The position numbers were made by a program, and so were the translations under genes. Source: Watersipora subatra (Eukaryota > Bryozoa > Gymnolaemata > Cheilostomatida > Watersiporidae). From it: a stretch of 64,000 bases of DNA. Shown in pieces: positions 32,243 through 42,874 of the stretch (its first letter is position 1; every line of letters starts with the position of its first letter). The stretch spans positions 19,959,114 through 20,023,113 of the forward strand of contig NC_088710.1 in assembly GCF_963576615.1 (NCBI RefSeq), read 5' to 3'. The notes beneath the pieces were generated by a model, which saw only the letters and a list, made by a program, of their open reading frames with translations, searched no databases and was not told the DNA's origin.

Positions 32243-34729
32243 TCATGGAACGTATACTATGTGGAACTTGTACCACATAAGTTTGAGCTTGAATCGTAAT
32301 ATCCTGGGTGGTAGCTTGTGTATAGGTTTAGATCCCAACAGTGACCCTAATGGTTTATGATCCGTGTGTACTTCAAAGTCTTGTAGCCCTAGTAGATATC
32401 TAGAAAACTTCTCTAACCCCCATGTAACACCTAACGCTTCCTTTTCAATTGTAGCATATCCTTCTTCTGCTGACGTCAGCGACCTGCTAGCTGCTGGTAC
32501 TAGACGCTCGGAGTTGTCCTCTTGTATTTGCGTCATGACAACTCCCAGGCCTTTATTAGACGCATCTGTTGAAATAATAGTCCTTTTCTTGAGGTCATAA
32601 GGAACCAAAACAGGTGGTTTGGCGAACTCCTGCTTGAGTGCTTGTAGAGCATCTTCTTGTGGTTTGTTCCAGATCCATGGTGCATCTTTTTTCAACAGCT
32701 CTCTAAGTGGCTCGCTAAGCTTAGCAATGTTCGGGCTAAATTTTGCTGATTGGTTTACCAATCCTAAAAAACTCTGAATGTCGCGTGTTGAGGTCGGCGT
32801 ATGGAAATTGAGTATGCTTTGAATTCGCTCCTCACTAGCGTGAATGCCGTCTGAGTCTACTCTGTGGCCTAAGAATGTAACGCTAGCTTTCCCAAATTCA
32901 CACTTACTGCGGTTAAGTGTCATTCCAGCACTTTTGATCTTCTGCAGTACATCGTTTAGTCTCTTGTCGTGTTCACATTTATTCTTCCCATAGACTAATA
33001 TGTCATCCATGTGGACGATTACGCCTTCCGTGTTTCCCAGTATACGTAACATCTCTCTGTAGAATATTTCTGGAGATGAACACAATCCAAATGGTAGTTT
33101 TTTGTACATGAATCTCCCGAAAGGAGTGAGAAAGGTGGTTAGTTCACAGGATGCTGGAGTCAAAGGGATCTGCCAAAAGCCACTATTGGCATCCAGTTTT
33201 GAGAATACTTTCCCACTTATTTGTGATAAGCTGTCATCTACCGTGGCCATTGGATACACTTCGCGTTTGACATATCTATTTAATTGAGTTACATCTGAAC
33301 ATATTCTTACTCGACCATTGCTCTTGGGGATCACTACCATCGGCGAGCACCACTTGGTCGGCCCAGTGACCCTCTCAACCACACCCAGGTTCACCATCCT
33401 CTCCAATTTGAGCCTAGTTTCATCCAACAATGGTATTGGTACTGGTCTAGAAACAGTTATAGCATATGGTACAGCATTGTCAACAAGTTTGATATCGTAA
33501 AATGCATCCTTCATTTGGCCCAGGCCCTCAAAAACTGGCAAGAATTTGTTTAACTTCAACTCAGACCTATTCGCATCAGTTTCATCTACTGAACATGAAA
33601 GCAAAGACAAAGCTGCACAGGCACGTTTACTCAATAGATTGACTCTCTGGTTGTTGACCACAAAAATGTCCTCTTTTACAGAAAATTTTTTATGACACAG
33701 CACAGCATTTACAAATCCTAAATATGGTATCTCTGCATTTCCAGGACCTACTAAACGTTTGTCACTTTTCAACATTGTTACATCAGAGGGTATTTCCTTG
33801 GGTGAACAGACAGTGACTGCAGCCCCACTGTCTAGTTTAAATGTAATGTCAACTGGCTCAGTATCTGGTAGCTTAGTGGTTACCTGTGCTGTCCATGGCT
33901 TTGAAGATGCCTCGTTTACCTCAATAACGCCTAGAAATAAATCGGTGAGCTCTTCCTGCTCTACCTCTGCTACTGGCTTATGCGCTGTTACGCTTCTGCA
34001 TTTTTGAGCAAAATGTCCCATAATGCCACATTTCAGGCAACTTTTGCTGATAGCTGGGCATTTACTTCTAGGATGCCCAGGCCTACTACCACATCTGGCG
34101 CATTCGTTGCTACTGCTATAGCTATTGTTATTCTCTGATTTAGCTACCATTGATGCCGAATGTTGCCTTTTGTCACTCTGATATTTTGTTTGTCTCCATA
34201 TCGAGTCCACTTCACCGCTACGGTTTCCTCTTACTATTGTTTGAGCTTGCTTTGCAGCCTTATATTGTCTCACTGTGAGTGTAGCGACGTCTAGAGTCAG
34301 ATCGGGCATAGCCTGGAGTTTCTCCGACAACTCATCATCTTGTACTCCTACTACTAAGCGATCTCTGATCAGTTCTTGCTTAAGTGCCTTGTAGTCACAA
34401 TATTCTGCTTGTCGATGGAGTTTATTAATAAACACGTCCACAGAGTCACTCCCTTGGCTGAGACGATTGAACTTTGCCCTCTCGGCAATCAAATTTCTCC
34501 TCAGTCCAAAATATGTATCAAATGCTCCTAGTACATTGTTATGAGGGTCTTCTGTAATGTTCCTGCTCAGCACTATATCTTCAGCTTGATCACCAAGGAC
34601 ATAAAGCAAAGAGTTTATTTGGTCGGTCTCTGGCTGGTTTTTGAGGCCACTCGCCTCCCTATAGCGCTTCCACCGAGCTGACCATCGTGCCCAACTGCCT
34701 GGATCATCATAGTCAAACTTTTCTGGCAT
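32243..34729 (-). CDS. gag-pol: gypsy Gag-protease-RT-RNase H
   Basis: 828 codons beginning MPEKFDYDDPGSW. The capsid-like Gag occupies residues 1-200. Two CCHC knuckles follow at about 210-224 and 231-244. The aspartic protease is FKLDSGAAVTV (Asp300). Reverse transcriptase has KLDANSGFWQIPL (about 511-523) and an active site of HMDDILVYG (573-581), in which Met replaces the usual hydrophobic residue before DD. RNase H shows ISTDASNKGLG (about 719-729) and the catalytic Glu of IEKEALG. Gag and Pol share one frame, without the frameshift many gypsy elements have. The upstream 212 bp to the LTR is a short leader. The whole frame is open, in line with the low LTR divergence. Confidence 0.93.
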   Translation of the reverse strand: MPEKFDYDDPGSWARWSARWKRYREASGLKNQPETDQINSLLYVLGDQAEDIVLSRNITEDPHNNVLGAFDTYFGLRRNLIAERAKFNRLSQGSDSVDVFINKLHRQAEYCDYKALKQELIRDRLVVGVQDDELSEKLQAMPDLTLDVATLTVRQYKAAKQAQTIVRGNRSGEVDSIWRQTKYQSDKRQHSASMVAKSENNNSYSSSNECARCGSRPGHPRSKCPAISKSCLKCGIMGHFAQKCRSVTAHKPVAEVEQEELTDLFLGVIEVNEASSKPWTAQVTTKLPDTEPVDITFKLDSGAAVTVCSPKEIPSDVTMLKSDKRLVGPGNAEIPYLGFVNAVLCHKKFSVKEDIFVVNNQRVNLLSKRACAALSLLSCSVDETDANRSELKLNKFLPVFEGLGQMKDAFYDIKLVDNAVPYAITVSRPVPIPLLDETRLKLERMVNLGVVERVTGPTKWCSPMVVIPKSNGRVRICSDVTQLNRYVKREVYPMATVDDSLSQISGKVFSKLDANSGFWQIPLTPASCELTTFLTPFGRFMYKKLPFGLCSSPEIFYREMLRILGNTEGVIVHMDDILVYGKNKCEHDKRLNDVLQKIKSAGMTLNRSKCEFGKASVTFLGHRVDSDGIHASEERIQSILNFHTPTSTRDIQSFLGLVNQSAKFSPNIAKLSEPLRELLKKDAPWIWNKPQEDALQALKQEFAKPPVLVPYDLKKRTIISTDASNKGLGVVMTQIQEDNSERLVPAASRSLTSAEEGYATIEKEALGVTWGLEKFSRYLLGLQDFEVHTDHKPLGSLLGSKPIHKLPPRILRFKLKLMWYKFHIVYVP

Positions 34730-34941
34730 ACTCAGCGGAGGAGGTCAATATCTGATGGCCGACGCCGATACATCTTGAGTTTCTTCTGCCATCGTAAATA
34801 TCTCTTTCTATTATTCTCGTATGAACGTCCGTAAGCATCCACAACGGTGACGAAATAACTATTTATTTTACAGTATCGCTATTCAATGTAAACGTTTAAC
34901 AAAATGTCAACCGAATATTGTAGGCTCCACTGCTGCTACCA

Positions 34942-35184
34942 TGTTGTATTTGTGTGTCTATTGTATATATCTTTATTAGTAAATATCGAATATGCTGCGA
35001 TAACACAAGTACGAGTATTTAATATAAGCGCGTGTACTCAGTAACTGCCGGAAAACGATCCGTGCACATGCGTCAACCACAAATATAAAAGATAAGATAA
35101 CCGCTAAGCATATACGGTAAGAGAACTATGAAATGTAATCGAATGTATAGTGTGAGAGAAGATGACTCTTAATTATATACAACA
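34942..35184 (-). repeat. gypsy 5' LTR
   Basis: Partner of the LTR at 30561-30803, same length of 243 bp, with about four substitutions. Confidence 0.93.
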
Positions 35185-35189
35185 CCGAC

Positions 35190-35770
35190 TGTCTCAAACC
35201 TAGACGGAGATGAATGGAACTTCAGTGCAAACACAGAGCTTGTATAGAATTTATCATATCATGTAAACTGAGATGAGTTGCACTTTTTAAAAAAACATTT
35301 TTACAGCATATTGCTTATCGCATGCTGAAGCAGTTTGGTGCTAATAAAACAGTTGTCATTGCAATCAGATATAAAAAATATGATTCTACTGCCATTTTCA
35401 AGAGAGGGAAACTTCTCCAATATAAAAAAGCATCTACATAGCATGATATTAACCAATATTTGGACTGCTAAGTTATGTATGATACACTACTAATTTAGTA
35501 AAAACAAATACTCCTTCATTAGGTTTTAAATACAAATACTATAATAATGATAATACAGTTGAGTTCAGTTCAAACTATGATCTTTTGATGTCAGCACTTT
35601 TTGACCTCTAAAAAGCCAAAACTGTTATCGCTGTCTGTTTTTATCATAATTCTTTGTAAAGCAGTATCATACAAATTATACTACTAGTACTCCGGCAGTC
35701 TCATGTGTCATGAGAGATCAGCATGAGTAATAAATATCTGCACAGTTATTCCAAGTTGTAGCAAGGTGGT
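35190..35770. other. no recognised feature
   Basis: AT-rich flank of the gypsy insertion; no gene or clear repeat. Confidence 0.35.
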
Positions 35771-35774
35771 GGAG

Positions 35775-35905
35775 TGATGGTGATTGTGATGTAGCAGGCT
35801 GGTAATCTGAAAGTCCAAGTTCGACTCCTATGCAGGACAATCTTTTTTTCTCAGCATCCAACTATGGCTTTAGACGGAGGAACACGACTCTTGTTATAAT
35901 AAAGA
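35775..35905 (+). repeat. tRNA-derived SINE
   Basis: The head contains gatgtagcaggctggtaatc and a B-box-like aagttcgactcc. It is followed by a T-rich run, agcatccaactatggcttta and a tail ttgttataataaag. The same plan occurs at 48.8 and 56.4 kb. Confidence 0.6.
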
Positions 35906-35959
35906 TTATATTGAAGATTGTTTATACAGAGATAGATAACTGGTGTTTCACAGTTAAAA

Positions 35960-36036
35960 GGATATTGATGAAATGAAGAATATTGATGAAATGAAGAATA
36001 TTGACAAAATAAGGATATTGATGAAATAAAGAATAT
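35960..36036 (+). repeat. 18-bp tandem array
   Basis: About four copies of atattgatgaaatgaaga, the last ones altered. Confidence 0.75.
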
Positions 36037-36039
36037 GGA

Positions 36040-37055
36040 TTTTCATCCTTATTCAAACACTACTTAATCTCATTTTAATTTGTTAAAATCAAACTGATTC
36101 ACATCATTCAATCTTAAACGCAATACTATTCTAAGCTCGGAGTGTTTCATACTGTATTTAACACTGCAAAGGCCTAGAACTCTTCTTGACATGTGCACTG
36201 TTAGTACGAGTTGTCTTCTCAACTTAGGCTAGTTAGGAGCGTAGAAGACAACTTTTGTGTAAAAATTCATAGCTGACGTTATTGCTATCGTCCTCGCAGC
36301 TTTTAATTGTGAAGTTTGTATTTACATGTATATTTGGCGCAGCCTGATGCAATTGTAAAATTTGTAAATTGCACCAAATTGTGAAACTCTTTTATTAATT
36401 TTAAACATTCTCTGCCACTCGCTCTCTGAACTTCTCTGTTGAGTAACTCACTTTTGGCTATCTGAAATCTTCATGGCTCGTGTCATTGCCATCAATCATT
36501 CACTAACATTACAGAAGGTTTAGTGCATACCATCACTTCATTGTTTTAGCTTTATAAACTGACCCTGTTGATTTTCTACGCTTCATATAACAACGTCCAC
36601 TAAATTAAATTCTTTGTACTTGAGTTCTGAAGCAATTTATAAGCACATCCAATATGCTCTTAAGCTTTTCTAGCCAAGTTTTATTAACCACTGAACTGAT
36701 CCCCTTTTATAAAATTATAAAGTGTCACATTTGTTAAACATTAGGCCTTAGGCTATGCGCCACAACAATTTGGAAGGAATTTCAAGTTCAAATTATATCA
36801 TTTTGCTAAAACACTTTCAAGCAAACAAAAAGAGCGTCTGACAATTCACATTAAAATTTATCCAAGTCGAATATGCTTAGAGTGCTACATTTTTGTTTGC
36901 ACACATTTTTGAATGCTAATAATTAACATGGTGTTTACATGTATACACTGAAAATGATACAGTAGTGTGAAATGCGAAACATAAAACAGCAAAAACACAT
37001 TCATGTAAATTTTATCTTATCTTACAATTACTGATGGAAACAGTTGCTTCTATTC
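36040..37055. other. no recognised feature
   Basis: AT-rich; no open frame over 60 codons and no repeat recognised. Confidence 0.35.
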
Positions 37056-37059
37056 TATG

Positions 37060-37345
37060 GAGCAATCACTATGAAACAATCTCTCAATAGTTGAATAGGA
37101 TGTCTGCAGAGGCTGTACATGTTTTTTAGGGGTACTTTTGCACAAACAATTTCTCTATGATCTTAGCTAGACATGTCTCTGTTCAGAAGCAAAGGTACCT
37201 CGACGACTGGACATATGCCGAGTTGCAGAGGGCAATTTAAGGTTCAATTTCTTTCCAGTCACCACCAGTGAGTGACCTGTTTTGAGACTTGAACTACCGA
37301 TCTGTTGCTCTCAGGCCTAGTGTTCTAAACCACAAGACCACAGCT
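37060..37345 (-). repeat. SINE family B, copy 1
   Basis: On the minus strand a tRNA-like head (gtggtcttgtggtttagaac, then ggtagttcaagtctc) is followed by about 200 bp. That body matches 49620-49790, sharing ctctgcaact, a gacatgtct block and cagacatcct. Confidence 0.65.
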
Positions 37346-37856
37346 GCTCTTTTATTTCTATCCAGCAATTTATAGACAACCGTGAAAGCTTCACTTCTGT
37401 AATATATGCTTATCGATATATATAACTCCCAAAGTTTGCCTATCTGTTGTCTGCCTGTCCAGCTATGGCAATAACATTTTATTACCTAGGCATTCAGCAT
37501 GTTTATGAATACATGTGTATATAAACAGTTGCTTGTCAATTAAAGGCATTGTCTCTGACTGTGTCCATAGTTTTTTTACTGTCTTCTTATGCTGACATGT
37601 TCGTTTTATATACTGTCTGCTTCAGCTACTTGAATGTAGGTTAGCATTTACTTAAATATGTTGAAGCTCTTCATCTTTTATCTTTTACCTGGGATTACTA
37701 GCAATCTGATAGGATGCATAAGTAGACATTAAACTATCTTTTCATCAATTGCAAACATGACAAACCACAATAAAAAATATATGTAGGCCTAATGTATATC
37801 TATATACATGTATATACACCATTGAAACCCCAAAACGCTACACCAGTGTATGTAGT

Positions 37857-38260
37857 ATCTCTCTCCCTCTCTTGCTCTCCTTCTCGCTCGCTCTCCCTCT
37901 CTCTTCACTCTCATTTTCTCTCTTTTTCTCTTTCCCTCACTCTTCTCTCTCTCTCTCTTTCTCCTCTCTCTATCTCTTTCTTCTCTTGCTATCTCTCTCT
38001 CTATCTCTTTCTTCTCTCTCTATCTCTTTCTTCTCTCTCTCTCTCTCTCTATCTCTTTCTTCTCTCTCTATCTCTTTCTTCTCTTGCTATCTCTCTCTCT
38101 ATCTCTTTCTTCTATCTCTCTCTCTCCTCTCTCTCTATCTCTTTCTTTCACTCTTTATCTCTCACTCTCTCTCTCAAAATCTCTCTCTCTTTTTCTCTCT
38201 CTCAAAATCTTTCTCTTACAAACTCACTTTTTCTCTCAAACTTTTTATTCCAAATTGTCT
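37857..38260 (+). repeat. polypyrimidine (CT) microsatellite and minisatellite
   Basis: Nearly pure pyrimidine on the plus strand, with recurrent tatctctttcttctctc units. Open frames of 124-193 codons encoding Ser/Leu/Phe runs here are artefacts of the repeat. Confidence 0.92.
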
Positions 38261-38264
38261 TGCA

Positions 38265-38925
38265 CAACCTCTCTTGCTCTCCATCTTCCTCACTCTTTTT
38301 ATGTCTCAAATTCTCAAATCTTTTTCACTTTCAAACTTTTCCTCTCTCTCACAAATTCTCTCTCGCAAACTAGCTTCCTCAAAACTTTGCTCTCAGTCTA
38401 TGTTTTGGCTGCGGTAGCTTACTCATTCCATGAAAAGGAACAAAAAAATCACATCTGATAATTATTAATCACATATCATTGACACAAGCATTGCCTAACC
38501 TCATCAATGAATCACATAACAATTTACCACGCTATGACACTGCAAAAGAATGTAACAGATGACCAAGCAATCCCTATCTTTACCATTGATGTGAAAAACT
38601 TCCTTCAAGAATGAGAAGGAAGTTTCTGTATAAAAACCATGATTCAATGGATTTTCTCATGTTAAAATTGATATAACTTTCATGCCTGTAAGTGTGTTTA
38701 TGTTTTTCTAACTTCCCCTTTCAATAAACAGACACTGCTTACTATTTTTAACCTGTTTTTTACTGCGCGCTGTAACTACATTATCATGTTTGTACAAAGT
38801 GATTGAATGAGGATGTTTTTAGACTCCCTGTATTTACCCTAGGAGATGAATGCGTTTTAGAATTAAAAAAATATCAACCATTGCAATAAGAGTTGGTTTA
38901 GTCCTTCAACTTCCATAAAATCGTA
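38265..38925. other. no recognised feature
   Basis: Pyrimidine bias fades; no gene seen. Confidence 0.35.
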
Positions 38926-38929
38926 GTTA

Positions 38930-39060
38930 ACTTCTACATGGCCCTTTCAGTGAGCAATACTCTATTTGTTTAGTCCACATTTAGTATACATATTCCAAAC
39001 TTGGAGTTATCCTCTAAATTTAACTTTAAACTATATGCTACGCATACATGCAGTAGTAAC
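38930..39060 (+). repeat. dispersed repeat R3, diverged copy
   Basis: Shares ctttcagtgagcaatactct and aaacttggagttatc with 16588-16790 and the window start. Confidence 0.55.
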
Positions 39061-39064
39061 TCTA

Positions 39065-40655
39065 CTATGTACCATAAAAAATAAAATTTTCAGTGTCTGC
39101 ATTTACTATAACGCAGGGACCCTGTTGTCGTAGTCTACATATACAAACAATAGTCTATGTGTGAGGAGAGCGTGCACTTACGTGTATTCACTGTTGATTG
39201 ACTTGCCTCAGTTGTCACTTATCAAGGGTAAAACCACTGTTATTTTTCCACAAATCAAGGAGCTACGCAGTTTGAATCCAAATGCAGCATGTGTACATCG
39301 TCAGGAAACTTCGCAGCCTCTATGTGTAGTTCTATGTGTGGAGAATTCGAAAGAACCTGTCCATGAGAAGGCCTATCTGATTAGTCCAATTTGCAAGTAT
39401 GATGTGTCAACAGGATTGTATCATTTGTTGCTTTAAATATCCTCTTGTCTACTCAGCCTACAAAATCAATCACTCTGTTTTTATTGCTCCGATGATTTGG
39501 AATTGTGCGCACTTTGAGTTACTGCTTGATAAGAGTTTAAATGGCCATACGCATGTTACAGATTAGCTCGGGTGGTTTGTTAAAAAAAATAAAAAACTTT
39601 ACCCCAGAGGTCATATTGGTGCATTGCTGTCACACTTAACAGCATGTTTTCGAAACAAAAGTGACTTGAGTGTGGAAAATGTTTGAAATGGAATAGCTTG
39701 CTCAGCATTTTTTGCGCATTATTCGCAGACGCCGCTTCTATCTTTGCCAAGTTTGAAAAATTTGATAAAACTTTGTAAGTAACGATAGTCTCCTAACTTA
39801 CGGGTTTTTTCCATTTACATCTTGCGGATAACAGCGAACTTGGGGATTAACCACAACATGGAAACAGAAAGAGCTACTCTGCAGAATATATAAAAAAATT
39901 ATCAGTTACCTATCTGTGGGCCGATTGCTCTAACCTTGTAGGATTATGGTGGCTTATTGGAGCACTTGTAACTTCCTTGAGGAAATTCCTTCCTCCAATA
40001 AGTATAAGCTGGTAATCTTCGGAACCATGGAAATAAAATTCTCATCGAATAAGGCATGAATAACGCTGATGTCATGAGTTTTTGGCACTAGTTTGAAACG
40101 ATATCAGCCATAACTGTGCCAACAGCATTGTAAACAGATTTGACCTCATTTTTATATTTCAATGATGTTGGTTGTTGGCCAATGATGACATGTGTAATCT
40201 AGCATAAGCCTGGTATACTAGCTACATTATAGATTCATCTGCAATACGAGAGGAATTTTGAGAGTCATCTATGATACAACAAACATACACCTGTTTCATA
40301 GTGCCACTAAAATACTTGTCTTGGTCAAAATGTCCTGCCACCCTTGATTTATCTGTTCCACAGGCCAAAAATACCTAACGATAAATGTTTCAGGCAAGTT
40401 AACATAGTATTAACACAAATACGTTGTTTTCACAGGCACAGTATGACATTTAGATGAATTTTAAATACAACAGTATAATAGTATATTTTATATATATTTT
40501 ACTGTACATGTACTACATGTAATGTATTTGCTTATATTAAAATCAACGAATTACGTACAGTATAACATATAATGTTTTTACTATGAATATACCTGTAATA
40601 ATATATTATTGTATCTTATTATAATAACATACATAGTAGATGATGTATACTCAGT
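39065..40655. other. no supported gene
   Basis: A 91-codon open frame at 39161-39436 has no recognisable domain. It lacks splice or repeat support and is left uncalled. The rest is AT-rich. Confidence 0.35.
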
Positions 40656-40889
40656 GCTGCTTGGGTAAAAAAAGTTTTTGCACAGAAAATTCACTTTTAT
40701 TTAACTTACAACATTTGCCATTCAAACTGTTCAATGGTGTTTGTTTATTTCTGTGTGTGTATGGCCATTGCATGATTCAATTATTTGAAAGTTCAAAACA
40801 AAGCTAAGACAAATTGTTGAAAAACATTTTTTCTTATGCTACACATGGTTCAAGATTTAAGACATCTTATAAACACTGGCAGGTCATGT

Positions 40890-41285
40890 AGTTGCCATTG
40901 GCTAAGTTGCTTTACCCCATGAATTTGAGTAACTTAAGCTAGTAACTTAAGCTAATTTTAATCTTTACTATAATAAGAGCCATCTGTCCGTCTGAAGTTA
41001 GCACGCGCTAATAGTCGTGCTTATAATCGTTACGTGTCATGATCTCTCGCGCAATCATGATTTTCAAGCTTGTGAGTAGGAAACCAATAGATTTTTTACA
41101 AGAGCTTCAAGGTTGCATATTTTAACTAGTGTAATAAGTAAGTGTACAATTATTCCATAGTATCACAAGTAGGCCATGTGGTTTATTGGGTAGGACGCCT
41201 GTCTGCAGAACTAGAATTATCAAGTTCAAATCCAGTGCTAAACAGGTTTTTCGTTCACTAATTAGACACACAAATGACAGAAAAA
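40890..41285 (-). repeat. SINE-like composite, inverted partner
   Basis: Plus-strand sequence catgaatttgagtaacttaa to ataataagagccatct is the reverse complement of the block at 17810-17940. A tRNA-like head lies at 41170-41250 (B-box-like aagttcaaatcc). Confidence 0.65.
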
Positions 41286-41329
41286 CCAATACTGAGATTT
41301 AAAAATATTGATATAAGATATGTACATAT

Positions 41330-41730
41330 TTATCTAGATCTCAATGTTTGTTGGTCTGTTGTCTGTGTGTCCCTATATGGTAATACACTTTTTGAAATGA
41401 AAAATCACATCGCAGGGGGCTTGATCTCAAAACCTCCAGGTCTGAAAACCGGCAGTCTAAACCACTACACTATGATGTCAAACTGACTTCTGCAAAGAGT
41501 GATTGTGATGACATTTATTACATCGGTTAAAATAATCATATGCTAAAAGCCCTTGGAGTTATTAACTAGCACGTTTGATCATTACGCGTAACAGTTATTA
41601 AGCTGGCTCCAAACATCGCTATTGTTTTAGTAAAGATTTAGACTACTAGCTTACTAGGTAAGTTACCCAGAACCATTGGGTAATTATTCTAATGCCCATA
41701 CAACGCCAGGCATTTGGTTAGTCTATATAC
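41330..41730 (+). repeat. SINE-like composite, direct partner
   Basis: Contains the complement of a tRNA head (aaaacctccaggtctg at about 41430). The tgatcattacgcgtaac block and gcccatacaacgccaggcat core match the composite at 17.6-18.0 kb in the same order. Confidence 0.65.
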
Positions 41731-41734
41731 ATGT

Positions 41735-42125
41735 ATATAAATGTCAGTGTCTATTTGTTGTTATTTGTCTGTCAGATATAGCAATAAAGCTTAAGGAACG
41801 GAGAATGCGCTTTGCACTGGATTTCAACTTTGCATCGCCAGTTCTGGAGGCTGCGAGCTTCACCATTTGACTCTTTTTCCAACTGAGCTTAGCAATTAAT
41901 AATAGTCAATATATTTATTACATCGGTTAAAATACGAATAACGAGGCTGTGTCTCAAATAATGATTACTAGCTGGCCTTACTAGGTGAAAGCCTGGCATT
42001 GCACAGATAATAAAAACAAGTTATAAACAGTTGCAGGTAATGTAGTGTAAAGGTAATGTAGGTAATGCAATGTTCATAAGCTGTCTTCTTGTTACTCATG
42101 CAACGCAGGGCATTCAGTAGTAGTT
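41735..42125 (+). repeat. additional SINE/core fragments
   Basis: Has another tRNA-like complement near 41815-41890 and two R2-type cores (ttactaggtgaaagcctggc at about 41967 and gcaacgcagggcattcagta at about 42101). Confidence 0.5.
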
Positions 42126-42132
42126 ACATATA

Positions 42133-42865
42133 AAGTCAAACATGGATAACTCAAAGGGACTGAGCGAAAGTATTCGAGTTATCAGAGCATTCAAGCTATC
42201 AGAGCACTGTCACAAGTGCATGTATTTATCAGTAGATACATGCACATGTACAAACTATATATAAATCAAAAGCATAGATTGTTTGTTGCAAGTTAAAGGG
42301 CTTCGCATGTAAAGTTTAAAAATTTTTCATTAGAAAGATTGATATTTTTCTATCACTTGAGACTTGCTTGTTGTTTTAAGTGATGTGACAGCCAGGACAT
42401 TTTCAGAATAAAATTGGCAAAACTTGATTGCTGTTAAAACGCTAAAAAAGACATCTTTTTTAGCGTTTCAACCAAGATCAATTTTGCTGATTTTACTTTA
42501 AGTTTATCCGAAGGTTTCCACGCTTTCCCTTGCTTTCGAGAGGCCATTGCAAAGTGGGTGTCTGGTAAAATTAGAGCTTTTGCAAACCTTTGGAAAAGTC
42601 ATTAATGAAAATATTTTGCCGATGGTGGTAATAATGACGCCTAAGAACTACTAAAATTTGATGTTTATCTCTATGGCTGAATAAAGTGATATTTTGAAGT
42701 GATAACAACTGTGTCGGTAGCCGTTGGGCAAAAACTGTTGGAATTAATGATGATAAGTTCGAGTTATCTAAAGCAATTTATCATTGTGCGGAACGGACCA
42801 AACAAATCCCTTCAAGTTAATAACTAAGTTTAATAGCTCGAGTTCAAGCTATCCGTGTTTGACTG
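42133..42865 (+). mobile_element. non-autonomous TA-flanked element M1, copy A
   Basis: Terminal inverted repeats (agtcaaacatggataactc at left; gtttgactg at right with further matches inward) are flanked by TA on both sides, as in Tc1/mariner/pogo insertions. It carries a central hairpin with arms aaacgctaaaaaaga and ttttttagcgttt. No transposase ORF. It is the reverse-complement sibling of 60073-60833. Confidence 0.8.
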
Positions 42866-42874
42866 TATATAAAT

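Larger units (their letters stand above)
30561..35184 (-). mobile_element. nearly intact Ty3/gypsy LTR retrotransposon
   Basis: 4624 bp on the minus strand, flanked by CCGAC on both sides (30556-30560 and 35185-35189), a 5-bp target duplication. The 243-bp LTRs differ at about four positions. The PBS-like tggtagcagcagtggagcc follows the 5' LTR directly (34923-34941, minus strand). A polypurine tract gggaaggaga abuts the 3' LTR (30804-30813). Gag-protease-RT-RNaseH and integrase form one frame interrupted by a single TGA. Gag style and the lack of an env-like ORF suggest a Mag-like or similar animal gypsy lineage (inference). Confidence 0.95.

Noticed and set aside
37792-38458. Three long overlapping open frames rich in Ser, Leu and Phe
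   Set aside because: They are translations of a CT-rich low-complexity tract; three frames are open at once, as expected of a repeat rather than a gene.
39161-39436. 91-codon plus-strand frame
   Set aside because: No domain or composition signal recognised; a frame this long occurs by chance in 64 kb.
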